A DNA stretch of 64,000 nt, from the NCBI RefSeq assembly GCF_005780165.1, contig NZ_VAUV01000004.1, forward strand, positions 62,001 through 126,000. Reading direction: 5' to 3'. Made by a program: the position numbers and the translations under genes. Source of the stretch: Phragmitibacter flavus. Lineage in GTDB: Bacteria; Verrucomicrobiota; Verrucomicrobiia; Verrucomicrobiales; Verrucomicrobiaceae. Below are positions 51,527-60,228 of this stretch, piece after piece. The notes beneath the pieces are model-generated. The model had not been told where the DNA came from, ran no database searches, and was given only the letters and a program-made list of their open reading frames with translations. The number at the start of each line of letters is the position of its first letter. Within the stretch, counting starts at the first letter, position 1.

Positions 51527-52432
51527 TCACCCCACCTCCACCACCGTCGCCGCACGATCCCCAATCCGCGCATACACTTCCTTTCGTTGCGAGCTCTGCT
51601 CCAGCAAATCCGCCTCAAACACCACCCGGCCCGGCTCAAAAATCGTGATCACACACGAGCCGCCAAAAAGAAAATAGCCCTTCTCATCGCCCTTCACCAC
51701 ATGCTTGCCCGGCTCAAAAGTCGACACCACCGTGCCCACACAGGTCGCTCCCACATCGAGCAGCAGCACCTCGCCCAGCAAATCCGTCTGCAATCGCGTC
51801 ACATACCGCTTGTTCTCCCATAACAAGGACTGCCGCCGCCGCAGCGCGATCGGACTCACCGAATACAAATCCCCGCCAATCAAACGCGGCTCCCCGGGAA
51901 TCCCCTCCCACGGAAAATGAAAACGGTGATAATCCACCGGACACAATCTCGAGATCAACATCGATCCATGCGCAAACCGCTTCGCCAGCGTCTTGTCCCC
52001 CAGCAACTCCAGCAGATTAAAGCGCGTCCCCTTCACAAAAATCCCGTCGTTCTCGGCAATGTCCGGAATGACAAAATGCCGACCGTCCGCCGGAAACACC
52101 ACCGCATCCGACGCCGCATCCACCGGCCTCGCCCCCGCATTCAACTCCCGTGCGAAAAACGCATTAAAATGCTCGAACTCCCCCGGCGACCGCTTCATCT
52201 CGCCCACATCAATCCCATAACGCTCAATGAACGGCGCAATCAAACCCCGGCTCTTCGCCTGGTTCATCCGCCACCCATACCATTGCGAAAAACACGCCCG
52301 CTTCACCAGCACCTGCGTTGCCACTCTGCCAACCGCATGCTCATACGCCCAGCGCAAAAACCCCTCTCCATACACCACCTCCGTCTCAAGTTGCTGCTTG
52401 TAACGATCAAAAAAAACAATCGGCTCGGCCAT
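51527..52432 (-). CDS. psd: Phosphatidylserine decarboxylase
   Basis: This 301-residue membrane-associated enzyme converts phosphatidylserine to phosphatidylethanolamine. The proenzyme cleavage site corresponds to the classical Leu-Gly-Ser-Thr but reads FGGSC here, near residue 257; the Ser becomes the pyruvoyl group. Upstream motifs are present: FNAFFARELNAGARPV, FPADGRHFVIPD, DYHRFHFPWEG and LDVGATCVGTV. The length and order match the type found in bacteria with longer enzymes. It is the second gene of a probable pair with the MidA-like methyltransferase, 23 bases downstream of it on the same strand. Confidence 0.92.
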   Translation of the reverse strand: MAEPIVFFDRYKQQLETEVVYGEGFLRWAYEHAVGRVATQVLVKRACFSQWYGWRMNQAKSRGLIAPFIERYGIDVGEMKRSPGEFEHFNAFFARELNAGARPVDAASDAVVFPADGRHFVIPDIAENDGIFVKGTRFNLLELLGDKTLAKRFAHGSMLISRLCPVDYHRFHFPWEGIPGEPRLIGGDLYSVSPIALRRRQSLLWENKRYVTRLQTDLLGEVLLLDVGATCVGTVVSTFEPGKHVVKGDEKGYFLFGGSCVITIFEPGRVVFEADLLEQSSQRKEVYARIGDRAATVVEVG

Positions 52433-52455
52433 CTCTCAGTCTCCAAAAATTAACT

Positions 52456-53622
52456 TCACATTTGATCACCCAATCCCAATCGACGCAGCGCCGCATCGGA
52501 ATCCAATGATGCGCAGACCTCCGCCCCCAACGCCCCCTTGGCAAGCGCCAATACGTGAAACGATTGCCCCAAATGATGTGGATGGGTCAACATCTGAAAC
52601 TGCCGGACCCATGACGCCGAAGCCACAAACCCCGGCTCGCCCATCTTCGCCGACGCCACGCGCGTCAAAAATCGACCCTGCTCCACAAATTCCACCACCC
52701 GCCAGCCCAACGCCAGCCCCTCCGACGCCAGCCTGGTGAAATTCACATGCGAGGTCAGATCACACTCCCCCAGATCCTCCAGCACCCGACCATCACTCCG
52801 ATGCCCCATATACCGGCGCAAGGTCCCCTCCATCCGTTCCGCCGCCAGCAACTCGCGCTCCGGCAAGCCATAATCCGCCACCAGCATCACTCCCTCAAAT
52901 CCACTCCCCGAAACCTCTCGCAACCACTGCACCATCGCCACATTCACTTCGATCAACTGCCCCTCCGCAAAATCCCCCTCCAGCAACGCCGCCTCCATCG
53001 CCAATGCCTGCGTCGACAACTCCCCCTCAACAAAAACCAGTCCGCCCCCAAACTTCTCCTCCTCTTCCACCCACAACTCCCGCCAACCCTTGCCCACGCG
53101 CTTCAACCAATGCACCGCAAACGCATCCAACAATTCATTGCAGAAAATCAACCCTTGCCCCCTGATCTCGCTCCAATCCTCCACCCAACGGACCCGATCC
53201 CCCGCCAAATCCCCAATATTCTCCTGCTGTGCCCGTCGCAGTTCCCCATCCGGTTCCACCAACACCACCCGCAACACCTCAAAAAACTCCGCATCCTCCC
53301 TCCTCGCCCCCTCCAAAAAATCCCGCATCAACTGCCCATCATGCGCCCCCTGCTCCACCACCAAAAACTCTGTCGGACATTCCATCTCCACCCAAATTCC
53401 CTTGGAAAACACCGCCAGCAGCTCCCCATAGAGTCCCCCCACGCTCACACTCGTATAAAAATCCCCCGACCGTCCAATCCGCCGCACTCCCCGCCGATAA
53501 TATCCCACCCCTGGCGCATACAAAGCCTGATCCATCACCTCCACCCACGGCAATCGCCCGTCTGGCGACAACCGTAGACGTTCCAACAGCCACTCAGGCC
53601 CAATCATGTTTGCATTCGCCAT
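52456..53622 (-). CDS. MidA/NDUFAF7-like SAM-dependent methyltransferase
   Basis: This 388-residue protein belongs to the group once called DUF185. The typical N-terminal block MDQALYAPGVGYYRRG (about residues 30-45) leads to GDFYTS and to the SAM-binding region VVEQGAHDGQLMRDFL; NELLDAFAVHW and VMLVADYG are further family motifs. Mitochondrial relatives methylate an Arg of complex I; the bacterial substrate is unknown. The protein is intact and of normal length. It is directly upstream of psd. ATG 53622 gives MANANMIG. Confidence 0.82.
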   Translation of the reverse strand: MANANMIGPEWLLERLRLSPDGRLPWVEVMDQALYAPGVGYYRRGVRRIGRSGDFYTSVSVGGLYGELLAVFSKGIWVEMECPTEFLVVEQGAHDGQLMRDFLEGARREDAEFFEVLRVVLVEPDGELRRAQQENIGDLAGDRVRWVEDWSEIRGQGLIFCNELLDAFAVHWLKRVGKGWRELWVEEEEKFGGGLVFVEGELSTQALAMEAALLEGDFAEGQLIEVNVAMVQWLREVSGSGFEGVMLVADYGLPERELLAAERMEGTLRRYMGHRSDGRVLEDLGECDLTSHVNFTRLASEGLALGWRVVEFVEQGRFLTRVASAKMGEPGFVASASWVRQFQMLTHPHHLGQSFHVLALAKGALGAEVCASLDSDAALRRLGLGDQM

Positions 53623-53681
53623 CCCTTGAAACCTTGCTATAGTCCCGGCCTCGCAAAACGTAAATAAAGTAAACCCACAAG

Positions 53682-56219
53682 ATGTCCGATCCTGACGTCA
53701 ATCCTATCGCCAAAAAACTCACCAATCAGCCCCGCCCCACCGGCGAACGGCACAATGTGAGACGCCGCCGCAGCCGCCGTTTTTTCCTTTCCAAATGGTT
53801 CGCCATTTTCGCCATGTTGGTGCTGCTCGGCGGAGTCGCGACCTTTGGCATCGTCATGGCCTACGTCAAACCCCTGCGCGAACAGGCCGCCACGTTTGAC
53901 CTCGAAGCGCTTCACAAAATCGAGAAAGCCAGCCTCATTCTCGACCGCCGTGGTGCCGAAGTCGGCCGCATCTACATGCTCAACCGCACCCCCATTCCCA
54001 TCAATCAGGTGCCCCAAAACACCATCGACGCCCTCGTTGCCCAGGAAGACGAACGATTCTTCCAGCACAGCGGCGTCGACTTCATCGGCATCGTCCGCGC
54101 CATCTGGCTCAACTACCGGGCCGGCTCCGAAACCCAGGGCGCCAGCACCATCACCCAGCAGCTCGCCCGCGAAGCCTTCAAACTCAAGGACCTCGAAACC
54201 GGCGAAAAAAATTCCCGCTACAACCGCAAGATCGTCGAATGGTTCCTTGCTGAACGCATCGAGAAAAATTACACCAAGTCCGAGATCCTCGAACTCTACC
54301 TCAACCGCATTTATTTTGGAGGCGGCTTCTACGGCATCCAGGCTGCCGCCCAGGGATTTTTCGGCAAAAACGCCACCCAGCTCACCGTCACCGAAAGCGC
54401 CACCATCGTCGGCATCATCAAGAGCCCCAACAACCTTCAACCGCTCCGCCATCCCGAACGCGCCACCGCCGCCCGCAACCACGTGCTCAACCGCATGGTC
54501 ACCGAAGGCACCCTTTCAAAAGGCGAACTCGAGACCCTCAGCGCCCAGCCCATTGTCACCGTCGAACGCATGACGAACCCCCAGGACAGCTACGTCTACG
54601 AAGCCGTCAGACAGGAAGCCGCCAAAATCATCGGCGGTGAAGCCGCCCTGCTCGGCGGATTCAACATCCACACCACCATCGACGCCAAACTGCAAAAAGT
54701 CGCCGAAGCCTCCGTCCGCAAACACCTTGCCGAAGTCGAAAAACGCGACGCCTACCCCCACCAAACCTACGAAAAATACCGCGCCCTCGTCCAGCTCTAC
54801 GACGAAAAACGCAAGGCCGGCAAAAACACCATTTCGCCTCCCCTCCCCAAACCCGAATACCTTCAGGCCTCCGTCCTCGCCATCGACAACGAAAATGGCG
54901 GCATCCTCGCCATGGTCGGCGGACGCGATTTCGCCGACAGCGAATACAACCGCGCCCTCCAGTCCAGCCGCCCCCCCGGCACCGCCTTCACCCCCTTCGT
55001 TTTCGCCACCGCCTTCCAAAGCTCCGATTACTACCCGCCTCTCCAAATCGAAGACCGACCCATCGACAACCGTCGCGTCATGATCGGCGGCCTCCAAGGC
55101 ATCCTTGGCGAATGGGGCACCGAAACCATGGAACGGACCGTCTTCAAAGGCACCGTCACCGCCCGCGATGCCCTCGCCCAAGGCCGCAACTCCGCCACCG
55201 CCGAACTCGGCGAACGCATCGGACGGGGCCCGGTGATTGAACTCGCCAAAAAAGTCGGCTTCCAGTCCACCATCAAGGACTACCCCAGCAGCTTCCTCGG
55301 AGCCAGCGAGGTCCGCCTCGACGAACTCTGCCTTGCCTACAGCACCTTTGCCAACAGCGGCAAACGCCCCCAGCAGGTCACCCTCATCAAACGCATCACC
55401 GACTACGAAGGCAAGATCATTTACGAGGTCAAGGAGGACACCCAGACCACAGTCGAAGCCATCGACGAAATCGCCGCCTTTCAGACCCACTCCTGCCTCA
55501 CCGACGCCCTCGCCACCGGCACGGGCAGCGTCGCCTACTCCGAATACGGCCTTGAAAAATTCCCCGCCGCCGGCAAAACCGGCACCCATTACGAATTTAA
55601 AGACCTCTGGTTCATGGGCTACACCAGCGCCATCACCTGCGGCGTCTGGTCCGGATTCGACCAGCAAAAAACCATCTACGAAGGCGCCTTCAGCAACCGC
55701 ATCACCCTGCCCATCTGGGTGGACATCATGAATGCCTCCAGGAAAGACTATAAACCCGAGGAAATCACCCCTCCCAAAAACGCCGAACTCATCGAAGTCT
55801 GCCGCACCAGCGGACAACGCGCCACCGACGGCTGCTACGTCAATGTCACCAAAAACGGCAACACCCAGTCCGTGCGCAACACCTCACTCGAAGTTCTGCG
55901 ACCCGACAGTCACTTCGACAGCTACTGCACCGAGCACCCCCACTCCGGCCTCGACCTCATGCCCCCCCGCATGCGCAGTCCGCTGGCACAAAACTCCGCC
56001 AGCTTCAGCGGCAGCGAATCCACCAACGCCTCCCCCGTCCGCATGCAAGGCCTCACCCTCGTTGGCAATGACCCTTACAACACGGTGCTCCCCGTCCTCA
56101 AAGCCGAGCCCGTCAATCCCGACGGCTCCCGCGTCATCAAAGCCGAGCCCGTCGAAGAGCCCGAAGCCACCCAGTCCCCCATCAAACTCGCCCCCCCACC
56201 GCGCCTTGAGTTGGAGTAG
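53682..56219 (+). CDS. Class A penicillin-binding protein (PBP1A type) with degenerate transpeptidase motifs
   Basis: This 845-residue bifunctional-type peptidoglycan synthase has a basic cytoplasmic N-terminus, a membrane anchor (about residues 38-62) and a GT51 glycosyltransferase domain with EDERFFQHSGVD (catalytic Glu122) and GASTITQQLAR (153-163). This half looks active. In the transpeptidase domain the family motif Ser-x-x-Lys is read as Thr434-Ala-Phe-Thr437 (in RPPGTAFTPF), and Ser-x-Asn as Gly501-Arg-Asn503; only Lys632-Thr-Gly is kept. The nucleotides confirm the codons acc-gcc-ttc-acc. So the cross-linking activity is predicted to be lost, unless another residue takes over. The C-terminal extension is Pro/Glu-rich. 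It faces the MidA-like gene divergently. Confidence 0.88.
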   Translation: MSDPDVNPIAKKLTNQPRPTGERHNVRRRRSRRFFLSKWFAIFAMLVLLGGVATFGIVMAYVKPLREQAATFDLEALHKIEKASLILDRRGAEVGRIYMLNRTPIPINQVPQNTIDALVAQEDERFFQHSGVDFIGIVRAIWLNYRAGSETQGASTITQQLAREAFKLKDLETGEKNSRYNRKIVEWFLAERIEKNYTKSEILELYLNRIYFGGGFYGIQAAAQGFFGKNATQLTVTESATIVGIIKSPNNLQPLRHPERATAARNHVLNRMVTEGTLSKGELETLSAQPIVTVERMTNPQDSYVYEAVRQEAAKIIGGEAALLGGFNIHTTIDAKLQKVAEASVRKHLAEVEKRDAYPHQTYEKYRALVQLYDEKRKAGKNTISPPLPKPEYLQASVLAIDNENGGILAMVGGRDFADSEYNRALQSSRPPGTAFTPFVFATAFQSSDYYPPLQIEDRPIDNRRVMIGGLQGILGEWGTETMERTVFKGTVTARDALAQGRNSATAELGERIGRGPVIELAKKVGFQSTIKDYPSSFLGASEVRLDELCLAYSTFANSGKRPQQVTLIKRITDYEGKIIYEVKEDTQTTVEAIDEIAAFQTHSCLTDALATGTGSVAYSEYGLEKFPAAGKTGTHYEFKDLWFMGYTSAITCGVWSGFDQQKTIYEGAFSNRITLPIWVDIMNASRKDYKPEEITPPKNAELIEVCRTSGQRATDGCYVNVTKNGNTQSVRNTSLEVLRPDSHFDSYCTEHPHSGLDLMPPRMRSPLAQNSASFSGSESTNASPVRMQGLTLVGNDPYNTVLPVLKAEPVNPDGSRVIKAEPVEEPEATQSPIKLAPPPRLELE

Positions 56220-56231
56220 TAGAAGGGAGCC

Positions 56232-56300
56232 CGGACATTCTTGTCCGCTGAACTAGACGGTCGGCCCAGCGCCAAACATTCGTAGTGGACAGAAGTGTCC
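56232..56300. repeat. Two hairpins of opposite orientation (REP-like pair)
   Basis: Hairpins cggaca-ttct-tgtccg (56232-56247) and ggaca-gaag-tgtcc (56287-56300) lie in the gap between the convergent PBP gene and the HhH gene. Their stems share the ggaca/tgtcc core and their loops are reverse-complementary in character, as in paired REP units. No T-run follows either stem. Confidence 0.7.
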
Positions 56301-56324
56301 GCATTCCTTGTCAGCCGAAACCAG

Positions 56325-56666
56325 CTACTCCAGCTTCACCCGCGGACGGATCTTCTGAAACGTCTTCTCGCCGATTCCTCTCACTTTCTTAAGGTCTTCC
56401 ACCGACTCATACGGCCGTCCATTGACGATGTCCTGCGCGGTCACCGGACCCACCTCCGGCAAATACTGCAACTGCTCCATGCTCGCCTTGTTGATGTCGA
56501 CGATCATCGTGTCCGGATTGTTTTTCATCCGCCACCAAAGAACGCCGAGCACCACGACCACCAGCAGAATCACCATCAGCACCGTCAACCAGCGTTGACC
56601 CTTCACCTGCTGCTGCAACGCCTGCTCACGCTTCTTAAAAAAATCTTCGTCAATCAGCTCGCCCAT
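56325..56666 (-). CDS. ComEA-like helix-hairpin-helix membrane protein
   Basis: This 113-residue protein has a short cytoplasmic start with coiled character (DEDFFKKREQALQQQVKG), one membrane helix (about residues 26-46, WLTVLMVILLVVVVLGVLWW), and a C-terminal ComEA-type helix-hairpin-helix (DINKASMEQLQYLPEVGPVT, then GIGEKTFQKIRPRVKLE). Such proteins bind DNA at the cell surface in natural competence, or serve as DNA-binding parts of other systems. ATG 56666 (MGELIDED) fits best; an upstream start would add 17 residues overlapping the previous gene's end. The membrane topology would place the DNA-binding domain in the periplasm. Confidence 0.78.
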   Translation of the reverse strand: MGELIDEDFFKKREQALQQQVKGQRWLTVLMVILLVVVVLGVLWWRMKNNPDTMIVDINKASMEQLQYLPEVGPVTAQDIVNGRPYESVEDLKKVRGIGEKTFQKIRPRVKLE

Positions 56667-56718
56667 GGTGCCAACATAACCACCGACCAAAAAAAGTCGA
56701 GTCCGAGCCTGACTCAAG

Positions 56719-57999
56719 TCACTTCCCCTCCAACGCCTTCAGTCGATACCACGCCGCTTCCACGGGGAAAAACTGCGAATAATAAAGCTTCGCATAGTCA
56801 TAGTGGCCCAACACTTTCTGAATCGCACCCGCCTGCTGCTTCACCAAGTCCGCATCTGGACACATCGTCACGATCCACGCCGCATACGCTGGCTCGCGCA
56901 CCCAGGTAAACTCCTGATGCCGGCGCGGAGAAAGTTTGCCCAGTTCCTTCACCTGCAAAATCGCCAGATCCACCGCCTCCTGCTCGCTGTGCTGCGGTTT
57001 CCACCACTGATTCAACACCCGCCAGTCCGCCAGGAAAGTCTTGTTCTCCTCCGGTTTGAACTCCGCATACAAAGGCAAACTCGCCGACGCCAGCTTCGCA
57101 CTTGCCACCAACCCCTCCGCATAAGCCGATTTCAATGCCGGATCTTTCTCAAGCTCCCACAATCCACGCAAACAAATCACCCCCGAAGCACAGGTCCAGG
57201 AATGACGCTTTTCGTGCTCAAACAACATCCCAATCCGGCAAACTTCCAGTCGCGTTTTGCCACTCAACGGACTGAACTCCTGCAACGCCTTGCCATAATA
57301 ATCCACCCACTTTTGGTCCCCGGTCAGCTCATGCATGACCTTCAGCACGAACAAAAACCGCGGCGAAAACTCCCAGCCAATTCCCGCAAACGTTCCGCGA
57401 TACGGCGACGGAGCCCCTTCATTGCAGGGCATCCGCCAGTCACTCGCCTCCAACGCTTCCGCCACTTCCACCATCTTCGCCACGATCTCCTCGCGCTCCG
57501 ACTCATCGGCCAATCCCGTCTCCAAATAACGCCACAAGCCAAAAAACCATGGAGCCGTCTGGTCATTCGAACCCATCGTGTAGGGCGTTTTCCCATCGGT
57601 TGCCACATTTCGCGCAATGAACCCCTTCGTCTTCCCCACCGAGGCCAGCAACATCAACCCACGCATCAACCGCTGCGCCTTCTCCTTGTCCTCCACCGAC
57701 TGCGTCAGCCGCCACCGCTGGCAAATCGCATCCATGTAAGTCCCGTTGAACATCGCCCCGTTCTCCGTCGGCGTCCACCAAGCCAGCGCATTCGGCTTGC
57801 CCGCCACGCACTCCTCAGGTGTCGGACGCGGAAACTTCCCTTCCATGTCCGTGTAATCCCCCACCAGCCCATACTCATCCACAAACCGCGACCACATCTG
57901 TTGGTGAGCGCTCGCCATCTTCGCATCCACCTCCGCCCAAGCAACCCCACCCAACACCATCAGCAGCCATGCCACCCCAGCAACCTTTCGAATCATCAT
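56719..57999 (-). CDS. Exported hypothetical protein, probable alpha-helical barrel
   Basis: This 426-residue protein has a signal peptide (residues 1-22, ending GVAWAEV) and a mostly alpha-helical body with evenly spaced Trp and Tyr (ALAWWTPTENGAMFNGTYMD, MGSNDQTAPWFFGLWRYLE). The spacing suggests an (alpha/alpha)-toroid like those of glycosidases and lyases, but I see no motif that fixes a family. Acidic candidates for catalysis (Glu/Asp in EFSPRF and HEKRHSW) cannot be assigned. Related exported proteins of unknown function are common in planctomycetes and verrucomicrobia. It lies 52 bases upstream of the HhH gene on the same strand. Confidence 0.6.
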   Translation of the reverse strand: MMIRKVAGVAWLLMVLGGVAWAEVDAKMASAHQQMWSRFVDEYGLVGDYTDMEGKFPRPTPEECVAGKPNALAWWTPTENGAMFNGTYMDAICQRWRLTQSVEDKEKAQRLMRGLMLLASVGKTKGFIARNVATDGKTPYTMGSNDQTAPWFFGLWRYLETGLADESEREEIVAKMVEVAEALEASDWRMPCNEGAPSPYRGTFAGIGWEFSPRFLFVLKVMHELTGDQKWVDYYGKALQEFSPLSGKTRLEVCRIGMLFEHEKRHSWTCASGVICLRGLWELEKDPALKSAYAEGLVASAKLASASLPLYAEFKPEENKTFLADWRVLNQWWKPQHSEQEAVDLAILQVKELGKLSPRRHQEFTWVREPAYAAWIVTMCPDADLVKQQAGAIQKVLGHYDYAKLYYSQFFPVEAAWYRLKALEGK

Positions 58000-58049
58000 A
58001 AAAAAACAAACCGAAATTACACCGCATTTCTTTCGCCAATCCAGGAGCT

Positions 58050-58077
58050 AAGAACCAAGAACCAACAACCAAGAACA
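58050..58077. repeat. Heptanucleotide repeat aagaacc, four units
   Basis: The units read aagaacc, aagaacc, aacaacc, aagaaca. They lie in the gap between the exported hypothetical and the exonuclease stop codon, with the same seven-base period as repeats at 46872 and 58694 but a different sequence. Confidence 0.75.
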
Positions 58078-58084
58078 GGAAACC

Positions 58085-58630
58085 CTACAAACTCCACTCC
58101 ACTGCCACCACCTGCTCCCGGTGATTCCGATCCAGATACCTCACCTCGCCATATTCCACCCCGTGCTCATACAGACACTTCGTCACCTTCACATCGTAAC
58201 AGCAATATTCCGCAATCTCCGCCACCTTGCCCTGCTGCCACCAGCGAATCGCATCCAAACCGTCCGCCGTCTTCCCTGCGCCCAAAGTGGCACTCGCCAG
58301 CGCCTCCAGCTTCAACCGGTGACCAATCTTTTTCTCCACCTCCACAAGGATGTCCAGACTCCGCAACTGCTCCGCCAGATCAAACGGATAATACCCTGCC
58401 AGCACCGAGTAATCAAAACTCACATGGTTGAACCCCACCACCAGATCCGCCCGCAGCAACTGGTCGATCAATTCCTTCACCGTCTGCTCCGTAAAAATGT
58501 GATACTGCCCCGTTTTGGTGCTGAACGTGCAACCCACCGACACCCCCATTTGATGTTTGTTCTGCCATCCGCCCACATCATTCGCAGTGCGCTGCGTCTC
58601 CAAATCAAAATACACAATGTCTCGTGGCAT
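58085..58630 (-). CDS. DEDD-type ribonuclease H-like exonuclease
   Basis: This 181-residue protein has the ribonuclease H-like fold of DEDD exonucleases. The first two acidic residues are Asp9 and Glu11 in VYFDLETQ, the third is Asp in VGFNHVSFDYSVL, and the fourth is in the final helix EYCCYDVKVT. The length corresponds to a stand-alone nuclease domain of the YprB-like group, here without the helicase or Z1 domain found in larger relatives. It should act as a 3'-5' exonuclease on DNA or RNA. ATG 58630 (MPRDIVYF) is the start that keeps Asp9 at the usual distance. Confidence 0.75.
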   Translation of the reverse strand: MPRDIVYFDLETQRTANDVGGWQNKHQMGVSVGCTFSTKTGQYHIFTEQTVKELIDQLLRADLVVGFNHVSFDYSVLAGYYPFDLAEQLRSLDILVEVEKKIGHRLKLEALASATLGAGKTADGLDAIRWWQQGKVAEIAEYCCYDVKVTKCLYEHGVEYGEVRYLDRNHREQVVAVEWSL

Positions 58631-58693
58631 CCCGCTCTCTAAAACAGGACCACTTCCCATTCAAGCCCCACCGCCGCTTCTCTTATTTATCCC

Positions 58694-58728
58694 TTATCCT
58701 TTATCCTTTATCCTTTATCCTTTATCCT
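58694..58728. repeat. Heptanucleotide repeat ttatcct, five perfect copies
   Basis: Five uninterrupted copies (minus strand aggataa) directly follow the RDD gene's stop codon, with an imperfect unit before them. On the minus strand each copy contains AAGGA, a Shine-Dalgarno-like word, upstream of the exonuclease start at 58630. The copy number may vary between strains. Confidence 0.85.
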
Positions 58729-58729
58729 T

Positions 58730-59602
58730 TCAGAGTCCCCCCTGCGCCTTCATCGCTTCGACGAGCTCAGGTCGCAGAATGAAACCCATCGCCGTCAGCA
58801 CCGCCAGCCCCAACACCATCGCTCCCAACAACACCAGACGCCACCGCTGCGGAGGTTCACTCGTGACGGCTGTCCCGCAATCCACATCCCACGAGGTCTG
58901 ACCACGGCGCAACAACTGCACCCGCGACCACGACATCACCAGCAACGAAACCAGCGGCAGCCAAAGCCCCACCCCTTTCACATAAACCTGCACCGAACGC
59001 ACCAGCGCCTGTTGAAAAGTCAACCTTCCCCCGGTCACCGAAACCACTTCCAGACGCAACAACGCCCGCCCCGGGGTCTTGCCAAATCGCGCCAGGCACC
59101 ACGCCTCCACCGGCACATAACAAAGGATCAGCAGCGACTCGATCGGAATGTAATGCTGCGACGCCCACATCATCCACTGCACTGATGACACCGGCAGAAT
59201 CGCCGCCAGGATAAAGACCACCACACCGGTGAACCACATGTAATCCACCATCCGCGCCCAAAACCGCAACCATGGCCTCGGCTTCTGCATTTCCACAAAA
59301 TCAGAATCCAAGCCATCGATCTCCATGGGAGCCGATTTGACCGCTTTGGGTTCGGCGCGTTCCAGGCTTTTGGCTCTGGCAAGCCTCCCCTTCTCCGCTC
59401 TCGTCGGCGTATCCTCCTCCCCCTTCGCCACCTTCCAGTAACCCTCAAATTCCTCCACATCACCAACCCGACGCCATGCATCAAATCCCTGACGCCAGAT
59501 CATCATGTCGGGCGTCACCGATCCATCCCGAATACGGTCGATGATCGTAAACTGCGAATGTGGCCCGCCAGGCTCCCCCGCGATGTTTAAATGGTATTGC
59601 AT
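58730..59602 (-). CDS. GYF-like and RDD domain membrane protein
   Basis: This 290-residue protein has an N-terminal GYF_2-type domain (MQYHLNIAGEPGGPHSQFTI and WRQGFDAWRRVGDVEE, residues about 1-55), a linker rich in Lys, Ala and Glu, and a C-terminal RDD domain with about four membrane helices. The RDD hallmarks are RPWLRFWARMVDYM (Arg and Asp) and ARFGKTPGRALLRLEV. RDD proteins are thought to help ion transport or envelope stress resistance; the role here is not known. The gene ends directly at the ttatcct repeat. It lies between infA and the exonuclease on the same strand. Confidence 0.82.
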   Translation of the reverse strand: MQYHLNIAGEPGGPHSQFTIIDRIRDGSVTPDMMIWRQGFDAWRRVGDVEEFEGYWKVAKGEEDTPTRAEKGRLARAKSLERAEPKAVKSAPMEIDGLDSDFVEMQKPRPWLRFWARMVDYMWFTGVVVFILAAILPVSSVQWMMWASQHYIPIESLLILCYVPVEAWCLARFGKTPGRALLRLEVVSVTGGRLTFQQALVRSVQVYVKGVGLWLPLVSLLVMSWSRVQLLRRGQTSWDVDCGTAVTSEPPQRWRLVLLGAMVLGLAVLTAMGFILRPELVEAMKAQGGL

Positions 59603-59661
59603 TTCTTTGGCCGCGCCCGGGAATTTATCACAAAACCCCGGCCTTTCGGCAAACCGACCTG

Positions 59662-60060
59662 TTAGAGTCGGTAAACAATACGAGCTTTTTCCGTGTCGTA
59701 TTGCGACATCTCAAGCTTCACCTGATCACCAATCACCAGACGAATGAACCGTTTGCGCATTTTACCGGAGATATGCGCCAGCACCTCGTGCCCGTTGCGC
59801 AACTTCACCCGAAACATCGTTCCCGCCAAAACCGCCGAAACCACGCCATCCAGCTCAACCGCCTGCTCTTTGTCTTCCGGCACATCGCTGACAATTCCTG
59901 ATCCACCCGGAGGACGGGCACCGCCACGAGGACCTCCACGCGGACCACCTCCACGACGACCACCACCTTGCGGGCGGCCTCTTCCACGATTCTGATCCAA
60001 ATGGCCCGGGCCAGATGGGGTTTGGTTGGGTCTGGAAAAACGATCTTGGTCAGGAGTCAT
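59662..60060 (-). CDS. infA: Translation initiation factor IF-1 with possible RG-rich N-terminal extension
   Basis: The C-terminal 73 residues are IF-1, an OB-fold protein that binds the 30S A site: [20 protein letters not shown] and [20 protein letters not shown] are close to the consensus. From ATG 60060 ([10 protein letters not shown]) the protein is 132 residues long, with about 55 residues made mainly of Arg, Gly and Pro. An internal GTG in the frame (just before [12 protein letters not shown]) would give a normal-sized 73-residue protein, but I see only a weak ribosome binding site there. The extended version would be an unusual RNA-binding tail. The gene is divergent from the AAA ATPase gene across about 170 bases. 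Confidence 0.85.
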   Translation of the reverse strand: MTPDQDRFSRPNQTPSGPGHLDQNRGRGRPQGGGRRGGGPRGGPRGGARPPGGSGIVSDVPEDKEQAVELDGVVSAVLAGTMFRVKLRNGHEVLAHISGKMRKRFIRLVIGDQVKLEMSQYDTEKARIVYRL

Positions 60061-60228
60061 AAGGCAGGGCAGTCCCATTTTAGGACGACACGAACGTCAA
60101 AATGTCCCCAAAAGCGCAAGAAACAAGGGGAAACTTGCATTATTCCCCCTTCCGGCGTTTCAATAACCCCCATTGCTGCACCCAATTCGGGTGTCACAGA
60201 TCGCCGATTTTCTCCAAACCATCATCGC

